Position numbers and translations under genes: made by a program. From Torreya grandis (lineage: Eukaryota; Streptophyta; Pinopsida; Cupressales; Taxaceae): a stretch of 64,000 nt of DNA. Shown one piece after another: positions 1 through 10,858 of this stretch. The stretch lies in contig JARHVA010002373.1 of NCBI GenBank assembly GCA_037957365.1, positions 1,823,501-1,887,500 on the forward strand. Direction: 5' to 3'. Numbering within the stretch: the first letter of the stretch is position 1; each line of letters begins with the position of its first letter. The notes under the pieces are model-generated. The model made no database searches. It was not told where the DNA came from and was given only the letters and a program-made list of their open reading frames with translations.

Positions 1-68
1 TGTTATTTAGGGATATTTATCATGGTGTATTTGTAAGAGTTGGAAACTCTTAAACTTTGAAATATTTG

Positions 69-127
<59 letters not shown>
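69..127. repeat. (TA)n microsatellite
   Basis: Uninterrupted alternating TA over about 58 bases. No gene is associated with it. It sits in AT-rich DNA 5' of the RNase H-like fragment. Confidence 0.97.
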
Positions 128-130
<3 letters not shown>

Positions 131-251
131 CATATTATAGTTGATCAAAATTATATTATATTTTTTATTACAGATTACCTTTTTTCTATCATGATGTTGA
201 ATCAATATTTTAACTTTTCACGTGTTGTAACTTGTTCATATGTGTAGTATT

Positions 252-300
252 TATATTTGATTTTATGTTTTAATTGAAGTTTAATAATATGTTTATTTCT
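252..300 (+). repeat. Left copy of a ~50-bp direct repeat flanking a LINE-like block
   Basis: About 49 bases containing TTTTATGTTTTAATTGAAG and TTTAATAATATGTTTATTT recur at about 2275-2323 with roughly five mismatches. The two copies bracket the RNase H-bearing block 300-2260, so they could be a long target-site duplication or an older local duplication. A 50-bp target duplication would be long for a LINE. Confidence 0.6.
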
Positions 301-309
301 ATCCTAAAT

Positions 310-835
310 AATAGGCCAGTCATCATTAGTAAGGTTAGAAGTAGAAAGCAAGATTGGATGCCCCCTCCTTCTTGCTGGTTTAAACTGAATTTTGATGGTG
401 CAATGCATGATAATCTAAGTGCATATAGAGTGGGATACATTATTGATTATTTATCTGGATCAATGATTAGATCCATATCTAAGAAAATCCAAGATGGGTC
501 TAATAATGAAGTAGAAGCTCAATCTCTAACAAATGATATTGAATTGGCTATCCAATTTGGGATCCCAAATTTGATTGTGGAAGGTGATTCACAAGTTATC
601 TTTGTGGCTAAGGAAAAAAAAAGAGGCTAAATCAAGGAATTTAGAGAATATCTTGAAGAAAACATGGAATTTTTTAAATCTATTGTAAAGTGGTAGCATT
701 GCTTTTGAGAGGTGAACATGGCTGTGAACTTCCTTGTAAACTATGGTATCAATCAACATGAGGTTTATAGGTTGGATAACATCAGGGAAGCTTGGGAGGA
801 TTTCCCTACAACCTCATTGGTTGATCTTGGTTGAT
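310..835 (+). pseudogene. RNase H-like domain fragment (plant LINE / RVT_3 type), decayed
   Basis: The frame starting near 310 is open to a stop at 630 and encodes a plant RNase H-like domain. It has the motif WFKLNFDGA (first catalytic Asp region), then NNEVEAQSL (Glu region), then IPNLIVEGDSQVI (second Asp region). After frame changes the similarity continues to about 835 with a terminal segment resembling the usual HI-REGN-AADLLAN stretch (here RGEHGC.. and NFLVNYG). Such domains form the C-terminus of plant LINE ORF2 proteins and degrade RNA in RNA/DNA hybrids during reverse transcription. The ATG at 274 lies in upstream sequence and is probably not the native start. A domesticated RVT_3 host gene is an alternative, but the stops and frame changes argue for a dead LINE fragment. 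Confidence 0.7.
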
Positions 836-839
836 TTCC

Positions 840-2260
840 ACTCAATTATCCTTTTGTAGTACTTTGTCACATAAATTAATTACAAAATGTTTGTTGTATC
901 TATCAGAGCCTTTAGTGGTGCGTGTGGCTATTAACACCTTGGGCACACTCCTTTTTGCTCTATTTAATCATTGCTTGTTAGGAATGTGTGTGAAGTGATC
1001 AGGGAAGATGATTTAAATTTATGTTTGGATGGTGTTTTAATTGGGGTGATTGATGGCTCTCCTTTGCATGTGGGAGCCTAGAGGCTTCCCCTATGCTCAT
1101 TTACTCATCTACTGTTGTGTCTATCAATGCATATACAAATTTGGTGTTATGTTCAGGGGAGATTTTAATGGAGAACCAAAGTTATATTTTGCTTTCTACT
1201 ATGTGCATATTTGGGTCTAGTGAAGTGAGGGAGATGTCCTTTGAGGGACTTATAACATAGACCCATATTTAACATATTTTTTGGCTACCCTCAAAAGAAG
1301 TGCATGTTGCTATAGTAGATGTTTTAGGATAAGAGTTCCTAGTTAAGGGGGTCAAGTGTAGGGTAAACTCAGAAGTGGCTTCCATCTTTGAATATAATTT
1401 TATGTTCCTAATATCTGAGGTAGAGGTAGTGGTAAAGGTGGTAGCTTTCTATGTTTGCCTTGAATGTTAAGTCAGCCTAATCAAGAAAATCCATTTACAT
1501 GATTTGACCCCTCTCCTGTCCCTACCATTATCAGGGTGGGACAACCTAGGTGTCATCATTGTTTCTAATTTTTGTGCTTTGGAAACAAGATTCTTGATTC
1601 TCTACCATTTCATGGAGGATCTCCATAAGAAGGTCATGTTGCCTGATATGAAGATTGGTAAATTTTTTTCATTGTCAATGATGTCATAAATAAAATTCCC
1701 ATCTTAGAGTTGGTGATTTTATGTAGCCACCAACATGAGTAAAAGAAGGTGGAGGTAGTGAGGAGACTAGTCAGATGGGTGTTGCATGGAATACTGGAAA
1801 CACCATCTTGGTATAATTTGACACTAGTGGAGGTTACAAAACATGGACCAATGGAGATGACAATGCCCTCTATGCCTTCTTTGTTTGGGGGCTTCAATTG
1901 AATGGTCTATAGGTGAGGGAACCGACTGTGGTAGGGAAGGAAGAACTTGTAGGTGGAAAACATGATGTGGTGATGCTGTCAGATTCAAATGAGGAGGGCA
2001 TCATAGGTGATACTATGTAATTTATCAATTTGGTGTCCTTGTTAGTTTTTTGTCTTTCAATCTGTCTAGTTTTTTGGGTTGGTGGTTGTTCCTATTCTAT
2101 GGGGTTCTTGTGTGGCCCTTCCATGTTTCTCTTAGTTTTGGATTTTGGTGATGTTTGTTATTTTTTAGTTTTGGTTAGCTTTCTGCTAGGTATTACAAAT
2201 TTTTTTACTTTGCAGGTCGGGGGTCCAATACTAACCCCATAATGATCTAAAAAATATGTT
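840..2260 (+). other. Decayed, unassigned block, probably continuation of a LINE-like repeat
   Basis: There is no reading frame of convincing length. Around 1537-1640 the plus strand, read across stops, shows a Cys-His-His-Cys and Gly-Asn-Lys pattern that faintly recalls a LINE ORF1 zinc knuckle. I regard that as suggestive only. Around 2030-2245 the translation is highly hydrophobic and T/G-rich, as in many plant retroelement 3' untranslated regions. No host gene is recognisable. Confidence 0.35.
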
Positions 2261-2274
2261 TATTTCTATATTTT

Positions 2275-2323
2275 TATTTACTTTTATGTTTTAATTCAAG
2301 TTTAATAATATGTTTATTTTTGC
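2275..2323 (+). repeat. Right copy of the ~50-bp direct repeat
   Basis: Matches 252-300 (TTTTATGTTTTAATTCAAG followed by TTTAATAATATGTTTATTT). Just left of it, 2253-2268 repeats the sub-motif ATATGTTTATTTCTA once more. Confidence 0.6.
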
Positions 2324-2474
2324 ATTATACAATTTATGGTATTTAATAAATTATTCATATCATATAAATGAAAATTTAATACTAAACTATTAGTAAATAT
2401 AATGATTATGCAATTAATTAACAATGTATCAATATACTACAAGCTGATAAAAATCAGTAAACAAAAAAAATTAA

Positions 2475-2880
2475 ATAAAATTCCAAATGATGGCAATTAA
2501 AAATTAAAATGACTAAATTTAGTATCAATTAATGGAAATTAGTAAATTAAAATGACTAAATATACTACTAATTGACATCAATTAATAATTAAATTGACTA
2601 AATATACTACTAATTGACAAAAAATAGTGAATAAATATGACTAAATATATGACAAGTTGACAAAAAAATAATGATTAAAATGAATAAAAATACTACTAAT
2701 GGATGGAAATCAGTTAATACAAATGACTAAATATACTACCAATGGATAAAAATTAGTGAATAAAAATGACTAAATATACTACCAATTGATGAAAATTAAT
2801 GATTACAATGACTAAATAAATGACTACCATGGTTAAACAAATGACCAGTTAACAACAATCAATGACTAAATATACTACCA
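2475..2880. repeat. Degenerate 43-bp tandem array
   Basis: The core TGACTAAATATACTAC followed by (C/T)AATTGAT..AAAATTAGT recurs with spacings of 43, 42, 43, 43, 43, 43 and 42 bases. The G of GACTAAAT (or its variant) falls at 2511, 2554, 2596, 2639, 2682, 2725, 2768 and 2810, and weaker copies continue to about 2880. Its inverse (AGTCATTTA) appears at 2990-3032 beside a CACTA-like end. The array therefore resembles the subterminal repeat zone of a DNA transposon. It is non-coding. Confidence 0.85.
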
Positions 2881-2889
2881 AATTTATGA

Positions 2890-3051
2890 ATCAAAACAAC
2901 CAATAAATGACTAAAAATGGTTTAGTAATAAATTTGGTCACATTATAAATGATCAGCAATAAACTACTAATGGTCATATGACCAAGATTAGTCATTTATA
3001 CATAATTTTTAGTAGTTTTTTTAGTCATTTATTGTTGTTTTTCTATTGGTG
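2890..3051 (-). mobile_element. CACTA (En/Spm)-like transposon terminus
   Basis: Read on the minus strand from 3051, the sequence begins CACCAATAGAAAAACAAC. This is close to the CACTA..AGAAAAAC terminal inverted repeats of plant CACTA transposons. Subterminal copies of the TAAATGACTAA motif follow, and the perfect palindrome GGTCATATGACC lies at 2972-2983. The insertion would truncate gypsy-1, whose sequence resumes right of 3060. The partner terminus is not visible and may lie left of the window. No transposase was found. A MITE or an unrelated AT-rich repeat is possible. Confidence 0.5.
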
Positions 3052-3059
3052 CCTCAAAC

Positions 3060-4153
3060 ACTACCCTGTAAATGACTTGTAGTGGATTTAATTGCTCTAA
3101 GTTCTATAAAGAGAAGGAGAAGGTGTGCATGAACCTCTCCTTGAGTATTCCCTAGTCTCTTATATCATGGTGTGTCTCATTTACAATGTACCATGCTCAT
3201 ACCCATGTTTTCAAAGTCTTGTAGAAAGCATTCACCCACAGGCTTCTAGGCATATTCTCACCATAGATAGTCCAAGTTTCTTCACACAAGCACACATGTG
3301 TGACTAGGTTAGAATCAATTAAGTAAGCAGGTATGTCTAAGTCTTCATCACTCTTTCCAAACATAGTGCATAGTGCTACCTTCACATCTTGCCAAGTTGG
3401 CAAGCTAGGCCTTTGCACTACTCACCAATGAGTAATAGTGCTCTTTAAGGTATGCATTATTATGCTCATTCTATTTATTTCCTTGGGGATGCATGCTTTA
3501 ATGTCATGAACATAGTTATCTATAAGATGGCTCCCCCCATATTTTTAGAGTGCTTCAAGTTTCCCTTTACTCAATTAGAACACCCGTTTCCTCACTTTTT
3601 TGGCATGGGGAACCCATTTATTTTAAGTGTGATCAATCTTGATCAGTCCCATTCTGGCTAGCCTTGGCTTAGTTGCCTTCACTATGTGGCACCTTGGCCA
3701 GTAACTTCATAAGCCTCTTTGACCCATCAATTATAGGCTATGTTAGTTGTATCATAAGCTGATTGTCCATCCTCCCATTTGAGCACTCCTTTGTCTCTTG
3801 GGTTAAGATTTTTGGTGCCTCACACTGTGATGTTATAAATGTGGTTGATCTCATCTTCAATATCAACACTTTACACATATGGAGGCCCTTGATTAGTTTA
3901 TAGGGTGATCACCACGCTCTCATTGCCATTCTTGAAAGTCATGTAGAGATTCTTGAAGTGCATATCCACATTATTGGCATAACACCATGGCCTACCTAAG
4001 AGTGCTAGATAGTTATCATGCTCTGCCAACTCAATTACCTTGAAGTTGGCTTGAAATTTGATGCCCATAATATCTACAATGGTGCCCTTTAGGATCCTAA
4101 TAGATTACACTCAGGTTTTATCAGCTATGAATAACATATGAGGGGAGGGGTTT
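3060..4153 (-). pseudogene. Gypsy-1 pol fragment: end of protease and linker before RT
   Basis: On the minus strand, just inside 4153, the translation shows a retroviral-type aspartic protease C-terminal half: TIVDIMGIKFQANFKVIELA then LLGRPWCYANNVDMHF. LLGRPW is a hallmark of Ty3/gypsy proteases. Downstream (toward 3060) is a linker that includes the stretch SDEDLDIPAYLIDSN in the open segment 3197-3418. Stops are frequent. The piece joins in frame with the protease N-terminal half at 8520-8826 when copia-1 (4154-8519) is removed. RT is not reached, because sequence left of 3052 belongs to the CACTA-like end. Confidence 0.82.
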
Positions 4154-5310
4154 TATTAGGAACCCGAGGAAGCACACAATTGATTACCATATACAAGCAA
4201 CTTAAGATGTGGAATTAACCAGAAGTAACAAGTAACTAGAAACCAGAAACAACACAAAATTTGAGAGACAATACACAACTTGTATTAATACTCATATAGA
4301 AAAGAATACAATAAAGAAGATGCCACTTCTTCTTCACCACCTCTCAGAGGCTTCCCACACCTCAAGTGAACAGTAATTATCTCCTCAAAGATCTCTCTTA
4401 TGGTCCCAACACACAACTCAAATACAGAGTTGGTGTTCACCTCCAACCAGTCAGTATCCACTACTGCCAGTACTCCAGTGCTCCACGCACTCCACAAGTA
4501 CATAATGTACTTCAAGTAGATCTCCCCTGAACCTGAAAAAACCTACACCTCAAATGATCTTACTTATGGAAAGAACTACCTTGCCTTCCTCTTTGCTCTA
4601 GACCGAGTACACACCGTACTCCAAGTAGATCCTACCTGATCCTGCTCCCTATTGTGTTGCTATCCTCCCTGATCTTGCACACTTGCAAATCAATCTGGTT
4701 CTCCACACCTATAAACCTAGATCATGCACCCACATACACCTGTAGATCAATGATCTTACTTACCCATGTAGATCTCCAAAAGTAGCCATGCAACACCTGC
4801 TGACCAAGATCCTACATACATGAAGAACCCTACTGATTCTCCAAACCAGCACCCACTCTTGGCACTGTGGCACTAGGAGGAACACACCATGCTCTCTTCA
4901 CACACAGAAGGAGCTAATATTTTTGCTCTCTTACTCTCTATCACACTTTACAATACAACCTATGAGTCTCTTAAATAGATCTCATGTAAACAATAATTAG
5001 ACACCTAATTACAATAATTAGATCCACAACTTTGAGTCTAAAATTGGCTCTTGACATGCAAACACTTGGTTCGTTAACTAACTGCCAATAACACTCACAG
5101 TTCCAAACCACACAGGTGATCAACATTGGTCCTTGTTTGCCTAGAGGTGCCAACGTCGGCTGATCCCTGATCGACGTCGGTTGCTCTTCTATATAATTCT
5201 ACCAACGTTGGTTGGCCTAACTGATGCTGGTGTCTATGACACTCAGAAACCTCTTCCAATGACCTCCTCCATGTCTGCATTAGTGAAGCTTTTAGCTCCA
5301 CAACCTAATA
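4154..5310 (-). repeat. Copia-1 3' LTR
   Basis: About 1,157 bases, matching 7343-8519 closely (by eye above 90 %) and ending in inverted TATTAGG...CCTAATA, a decayed form of TGTTAGG...CCTAACA. It carries the GTCGG/CCGAC-type palindromic motifs at 5150-5235. Confidence 0.93.
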
Positions 5311-5328
5311 ATCTCCCACTTGGAGATA
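5311..5328 (-). promoter_or_regulatory. Copia-1 polypurine tract
   Basis: The minus strand reads CAAGTGGGAGAT directly before the LTR. This is the typical plant copia polypurine tract that primes plus-strand synthesis, and it fixes the element's orientation as minus. Confidence 0.9.
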
Positions 5329-5394
5329 AACAACTGCACTATACCTGTACCTGTACCCCGTCTAATCTGTTTCCTGGGTTGTATCCCTCTTCAA

Positions 5395-6008
5395 GATCAA
5401 TCCTAAAGACCACCCACCACACAACCTATGGTGTACCACCTGTCATCTGAGTAACCTACCACATCTAAGCCTACAAACCCATGTAGTGAAGTCTTGACCT
5501 TGCATAGCATGAATCCTTGCTACTGGTCCCTTTCAAATACCTGAGAACCCACTTCCCCAAATTGGCTCCTAACTCTCTGACAGCACCCACTGCTTGGGAA
5601 AACTTAGGTCTATACTAGACCTCATGTGATTTTAGACACTGAACTGTCCAACCCTTAGTGTGCTCTAGTTTTGCATCTTGCGTAATGAACCTTGCCAACA
5701 CCTAATTCACATCAGCTCCCACTGGAGACAAAATCAACCTGTGATCTCCATGTCTCCCATGCCAAAGAATTTTGCTGCTCCAAATTCCTCATGACATGCC
5801 ACTGAACTAATCTTACCCTTAGCTCAGCAAAACCCAATATGCCCAAACCTGCTAGCAAACCATCCACATACAGTAATAGGATAATGTCATGACTCATCAT
5901 CCTCCTAGTAAGACAATCGCAATGGTTACACTGACATTGACTAAAGCCCTGCTTTGTCCTCCACCTGTCAAAACTTGTACCAATGTCCTGCAGCTTCCTC
6001 AAGACCAT
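5395..6008 (-). pseudogene. Copia-1 RT C-terminus and RNase H, decayed
   Basis: The minus-strand segment 5712-6008 contains DIILLLYVDGLLAG, a mutated copy of the copia RT catalytic box (YVDD has become YVDG). The next portion resembles the copia stretch between RT and RNase H. At about 5530-5600 the translation WVLRYLKGTSSK with AQAVGAV upstream marks the start of copia RNase H. It degrades into stops by 5395, where the DADWAG-like box is expected. The Asp-to-Gly change in the catalytic pair, frame changes and stops make it inactive. Confidence 0.8.
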
Positions 6009-6239
6009 ATGACCTGGCCTTTCATCTCACGTGTCCATTCTCTCTATTCTTTAACCAAGGTATCCATTCATCTCAGTGATTTTATACCGGCTGGCAACCC
6101 TACCAAATCTCCTGTTTGGTCCTGCAACTTGTTCATGCCATGCTCCCACTGTTTCTTGGATCCTTCCTACTCTACAGTCAAAAACTAGTATAAAGAAGAG
6201 GAATAACAAATTTGAGGCTTACTTACCACCTTCAATCCT

Positions 6240-6560
6240 CCATATGGGCATTTGAGACTCCTTGACAGCTTGATGTCTGCCCAAAATCCGTTACAGTGAC
6301 TGACCTTGGTCACTACACAGTCTACATCCGATCGACATCAGTTTCCATGTGCCTATCCTGACTACCAACTCTGTCGATGTCAGTGTCCCTATTACCGATG
6401 TTGGTCCTCCTGACCAACATCGGTCTTACCTATTGCCCATGTCGGTCCCCCTGACCGATGTCGGTCTTACCCTGCCCGACATCACCGACTTTAGTCTGCA
6501 CATGACCGACATTGTCTGTTTGACACTGGTTCCTCCTAACTGATGCCAGTATCTGTGTAT
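6240..6560. repeat. Palindrome-rich GACCGAYRTCGGTC motif cluster in copia-1
   Basis: At least eight variants of CCGA(C/T)(A/G)T(C/T)GG or its half site occur within 300 bases (for example ACCGATGTTGGTC, GACCAACATCGGTC, ATGTCGGTC, GACCGATGTCGGTC and GACCGACATTG). The same motif family is present in both LTRs (5150-5235 and 8355-8440). The cluster lies where the integrase core and RT N-terminus should be, and it is noticeably GC-rich. It is non-coding as far as I can see. Confidence 0.8.
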
Positions 6561-6650
6561 GCCTGTGAGTGACAAATTTTTACCTATGAGATCCTTTGAA
6601 TCAAAACCCATGTCCAAACTGCCCTACTTAGATTTATCCAGCCCCATCCA

Positions 6651-7270
6651 CTAAAATCTATCCGTCATCTCCTCCAAGAACACCAAGGCTTTCCAGTTCT
6701 TAAGTCTATCAAACACATCTATCTTCTGCTTAAGAACATGCATCTCCTTCTTGCTCATGTGACCAAGCCTACAAAGCCACGTCTTCACAATAGAAGAAGA
6801 ATCAATAATATAAGTAGATAGATAAAGGATACCTACTTTCTTACCACCTGCTAATTCAAGTGCATTCGCTGTGAGAGTTCTTGTGAATCTCTCATCACCT
6901 AACTTTCTTGAAGCAATTAGCTGCATCTCCAAGACTGGGACCTGCATGACCTTCTTCAACACCCATGTGTTGGCCACCTACAATTTCAGCAACACTTCCC
7001 CTTTGCCAATAATCTAACAAGGCTCACCAACCCCTCTACTTGGGGCTGCATGGAAAGAGGCAATAGAATATATTAACCAAGATTCAACTTTATCTAGAGC
7101 ATCTTATGTAACAACACCTACAACATCTGCTTCTTCATGTTGATCTGCTACCAACCAACAATATTTATTTACCTGCTCTTTCTTTCCATCAGACCATAAG
7201 TGACCATTCGTGCTATTCAGTTTCTCCATTCGTAGCTTACTTTCTTCTACCGTTGCTATACTCCCACTCA
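6651..7270 (-). pseudogene. Copia-1 gag start, protease and pre-integrase relics
   Basis: On the minus strand, MEKLNSTNGHLW at about 7200-7235 matches the usual start of copia gag. Almost all gag is then deleted and the protease follows. ESWLIYSIASFHAAPSRGV corresponds to the protease box normally reading LDSGASFHATPS, so the catalytic Asp is lost. VLKKVMQVPVLEMQLIAS corresponds to the protease/pre-integrase linker. The open segment 6651-6977 ends in WLCRLGHMSKKEMHVL, the GAG-pre-integrase zinc-associated motif. The integrase core that should follow is absent. Confidence 0.85.
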
Positions 7271-7328
7271 ATCAAAAACCCCTGAGAGTGCCCTGTAACC
7301 AAACACAAACCTGCTCCCTGCAACCTTA

Positions 7329-7342
7329 GCTCTGATACCAAC
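7329..7342 (-). promoter_or_regulatory. Copia-1 primer binding site (initiator-Met tRNA)
   Basis: The minus strand reads TTGGTATCAGAGC two bases after the LTR, the standard primer binding site complementary to plant initiator methionine tRNA. Confidence 0.95.
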
Positions 7343-8519
7343 TGTTAGGAACCTGAGGAAGCACACAATTGATTACCATATACAAGCAACTTAAGATGTG
7401 GAATTAACCAGAAGTAACAAGTAACTAGAAACCAAAAACAACACAAAATATGAGAGACAATACACAACTTGTATTAATACTCATACAGAAAAGAATACAA
7501 TAAAGAAGATGCCACTTCTTCTTCACCACCTCTCAGAGGCTTCCCACACCTCAAGTGAACAGTAATTCTCTCCTCAAAGCTCTCTCTCTTACGGTCCCAA
7601 CACACAACTCAAACACAGAGTTGGTGTTCACCTCCAACCAGTCAGTATCCACTACTACCAGTACTCCAGTGCTCCACACACACCACAAGTGCTCCAGGCA
7701 CAAGTACTCAATGTACTTCAAGTAGATCTCTCCTGAACCTGCAACAACCTGCACTTCAAATGATCTTACTTATGGAAGGAACTGCCTTGCCTTCCTCTCT
7801 TGCTCTAGACTGAGTACACACCATACTCCAAGTAGAATCTTGCCTGATCTTGCTCCCTATTGTGTTGCTGTCCTCCTTGATCTTGCACACTTGCAAATCA
7901 ATCTAGTTATGCACACCTGCAAACCTAGATCATGCACCCACATACACCTGCAGATCAATGATCTTACTTACCCATGTAGATCTCCAAAAGTAGCCATGCA
8001 ACACCTGCTAACCAAGATCCTACATACCTGAAGAACCCTATCTGATTCTCCAAACCAGCACCCACACTTGGCACTATGGCACTAGGAGGAACACACCATG
8101 CTCTCTTCACACACAGAAGGAGCTAATATTTTTGCTCTCTTTCTCTCTAGCACACTTTACAATATAGCCTATGAGTCTCTTAAATAGATCTCATGCAAAC
8201 AATAATTAGACACCTAATTAAAATAATTAGATCCGTAGCTTTGAGTCTAAAATTGGATCTTGACATGCAAACACTTGGTTCATTAACTAACTGCCTATAA
8301 CACTCACAGTTCCAAACCACACAGGTGATCGACATTGGTCCCTGTCTACCTAGAGGTGCCGATTTCGGCCGATCCTTGACCAACGTCAATTGCTCTTCTG
8401 TCTAATCCTACCGACGATGGTTGGCCTGACCGACACCAGTGTTTGTGACACTCAACAACCTCTTCCAATGACCTCCTCCATGTCTGCATTAGTGAAGCTT
8501 TTAGCTCCACAACCTAACA
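7343..8519 (-). repeat. Copia-1 5' LTR
   Basis: About 1,177 bases with intact TGTTAGG...CCTAACA ends. It is the 5' LTR because the PBS is adjacent to its left edge on the minus strand. Confidence 0.95.
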
Positions 8520-9623
8520 AGTTTATGGGTGGTTGTCCCATATTTTCCCATGTAATTTTGGTCTAAATGTTAACCTCAGTGTTTGTGTCTACCGGGACCT
8601 CAAAAATAGACCATCCATTAATGGTGGCATTTATTAGTAGTTTTGAGTTATAATCTGCATTATGAGTATGCCTTACTTCACGTGCCCACTCTATATGAAA
8701 TGTAACAACTTTAATCATCTGAGGCATGACCTTTTCCTTTGGTCTCTTCCTTACATGCTCTAAAATCAAGTTTTTTAGTAGGGGAAGCATCCCTTCAAGT
8801 TGTAAGAGGCATAGGATCTTAGTCAACTCTTGTACTTTAGCCTCTTAGCTATCTTACTTCCTACATAAGGAGCTTGCCTTTGCTTCTAGATCTTTGGCTA
8901 ATTGGAGCTCTCCTTAAATTTTTTATATTATGCTCATGGCCTATTATATGATGTCCTTCTATTGTGTAGGGTCAAGGTAGGGCACAAATTTTATCTTAGG
9001 TCATGTTATGTGCTCGGTGTGGCTTGACTCACCATATTTCAAGCATAGTTATTTTGTTGGGATATTAGGCAGTTGAATTGTGAACCCACTTTGAGTTGTG
9101 ATCTTCACCTTAGGTGGCTCTTTATGAGTCTACTATATCTTGAGAGCCCATTTCTCTTCCTTTTACTCATTCCTAACCATGAAAACACCCTTATTTATGC
9201 CAAGCCAACCTCAAGTCAAATTTTTATATAATTTTGGGCAATCCTCAACTACATGTGATCCCCAAAAATACCCACACATTAGGTGCATGGGGTAGTGATG
9301 CTAGTAATGCTCAGTCAAACCACACTTGTAACATGATCATGATGAGAATATTCCTCCACCGCATCCTCCACCTCACTTGTACATACCTCATTGATTCTCA
9401 TAACTAGTATTTTGTTGGCCATAGCCTTCATTTCCTTGGCCCACCTACATGCCAATTATGGTCATTGCCTACCACATGCCTCTCTCCATATTTTAATGCA
9501 TCTCATCAATGAATCGATAATCTACTATTGAATAAGTATAGGCATTACACGTCTTGTAATAGATAATAGTTCTTACTTGACTATCAAGCTACAACATGGG
9601 ATAGTTCTAAGTGTCATGTAGCC
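8520..9623 (-). pseudogene. Gypsy-1 gag C-terminus (zinc knuckles) and protease N-terminus
   Basis: The minus-strand frame 8563-8826 includes INATINGWSIFEVPVDTNTE, a Ty3/gypsy protease start in which the active D-T/S-G reads D-T-N. Upstream, at about 9320-9240, two zinc-knuckle-like patterns follow each other: CYKCGLTEHY and CGYFWGSHVVEDCP, the latter missing a Cys. A glycine/tyrosine-rich linker precedes them. The fragment continues from the gag part at 18120-19560 and into the protease part at 3060-4153 across two insertions. Numerous stops make it a pseudogene. Confidence 0.8.
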
Positions 9624-10841
9624 TATAGTCATACTAAAATGTAATTTGTACAAATTGAGCATGACTTGTGACACCTAAACCATAAGTCTCTCCTACACAC
9701 TTACACAACTCACTTAGGCATGTTTTCACTATTTTTTAGTCAGTTAAAGCCTTCTAAATTCAGCCCCTGCTATCCTAGACTCCTCTCCCAAACACAAATC
9801 TATCTCCCAAGGTCCCTTTTCCCTTGGATAATAGCACCATAAGTTGTACTATAGTGATGGGACCCAGGGTGTCCACTTTCCAACACTATTGGTGAAGTCC
9901 ATAATACCCTCAAATGGTCAGATTTTTTTGAATCCTTATCTTTTCCCTTGGCCTAATGTGAGTTCATCAAACCCAGGATCACTAGTTTCCCTATAAAAGC
10001 CCATTCAAAGGTCAAGAAGGGTTGGAAATCATTCAAAAGGCACAAGATAGAAATATACTAAAGCACACTCAAGCAAATCTTCCTATTCTCTACATACAAC
10101 CAACCACTATTATTTATAGCTTATCTAAGCTCCTGCACCAATCACGAGTCATCTCAAGCTTGTCTAAATTTTCATACACTTGCATTGCATATACAATATT
10201 ATACAATACAGATTTAAATTGAGAAAAATACATTGGCCTTAATCCCTCTTCAGAGTATTGGTATGTAGGCAGCGTGTCCACACATGGGGTGTGATCTTAT
10301 GTTTAATGCATATTACACACTAACCCCTTTTTCCAATTGGATTTGAGATTGCCTATCAAGAATGAAGAGTAACTAGGATCCTTGAAAACAAAATCAATTG
10401 CACATAGAGATTTTTGAACAACTAAGACTTGATATTTTAGGCATAAGGTCTCTTGGAGTCGATGAATATAACCTTGAAAGCTCAAAAAGCTTAGACACTA
10501 AGGACTATAATGCCAAAACTTGGAATGCAACACTGGACCTCTAGGTGTCCCATTTCTAGTGCTCCTATCCAAGTATAAAAAAAACTTTTGGATCCTATTT
10601 CTGACATTCTACCTAGCCAGATCAATAATTTATAGTGTCTATCTCCTTTGTCTTAACCTAGGATCAGCTAAGTTTTACTCTCTATCCCCTTGTTTTCTAT
10701 TTTTAGAAATAAATTAAGCACTTCCATATTTAATAAATTAGTAGGTAACTAAAACACATTTATTTACTAATTTTCCCCTTAATCCAAACCCGTTTACTAT
10801 TTAGGAAATTAAAACTATAGTTTCCCAAATTCAATAAAACA
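9624..10841 (+). repeat. Gypsy-4 5' LTR
   Basis: Begins TATAGTCATACTAAAATG (TG decayed to TA) and ends TTCAATAAAACA. It is collinear with 16896-18119 throughout, with many point differences (by eye roughly 85 %), so the insertion is old. Confidence 0.92.
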
Positions 10842-10858
10842 TTTGGTGAACCCAACTT
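10842..10858 (+). promoter_or_regulatory. Gypsy-4 putative primer binding site
   Basis: TTTGGTGAACCCAACTT follows the 5' LTR directly, the position of a PBS. I cannot name the tRNA from this sequence with confidence. Confidence 0.5.

Larger units (their letters stand above)
4154..8519 (-). mobile_element. Copia-1: Ty1/copia LTR retrotransposon, internally deleted
   Basis: It has two direct LTRs (4154-5310 and 7343-8519), a classic copia PPT next to the left LTR and an initiator-Met tRNA PBS next to the right LTR, so the element reads on the minus strand. The interior is only about 2.0 kb and carries short relics of gag, protease, pre-integrase, RT and RNase H. The integrase core and most of gag and RT are missing. 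Flanks are GGTTT (4149-4153) and AGTTT (8520-8524), a 5-bp target duplication with one change. The element interrupts the gypsy-1 protease. Confidence 0.95.

Noticed and set aside
1504..1689. Possible zinc-knuckle protein at 1504-1689
   Set aside because: The Cys/His pattern needs reading through a stop and is not in the open frame. Kept only as a remark in the block description.
2475..2880. CRISPR-like array
   Set aside because: The repeats are degenerate with no constant-repeat/unique-spacer structure, and the rest of the window is plant nuclear DNA.
5181..5450. 89-residue plus-strand ORF
   Set aside because: It spans the copia-1 LTR end and PPT, is antisense to the element, and has no domain.
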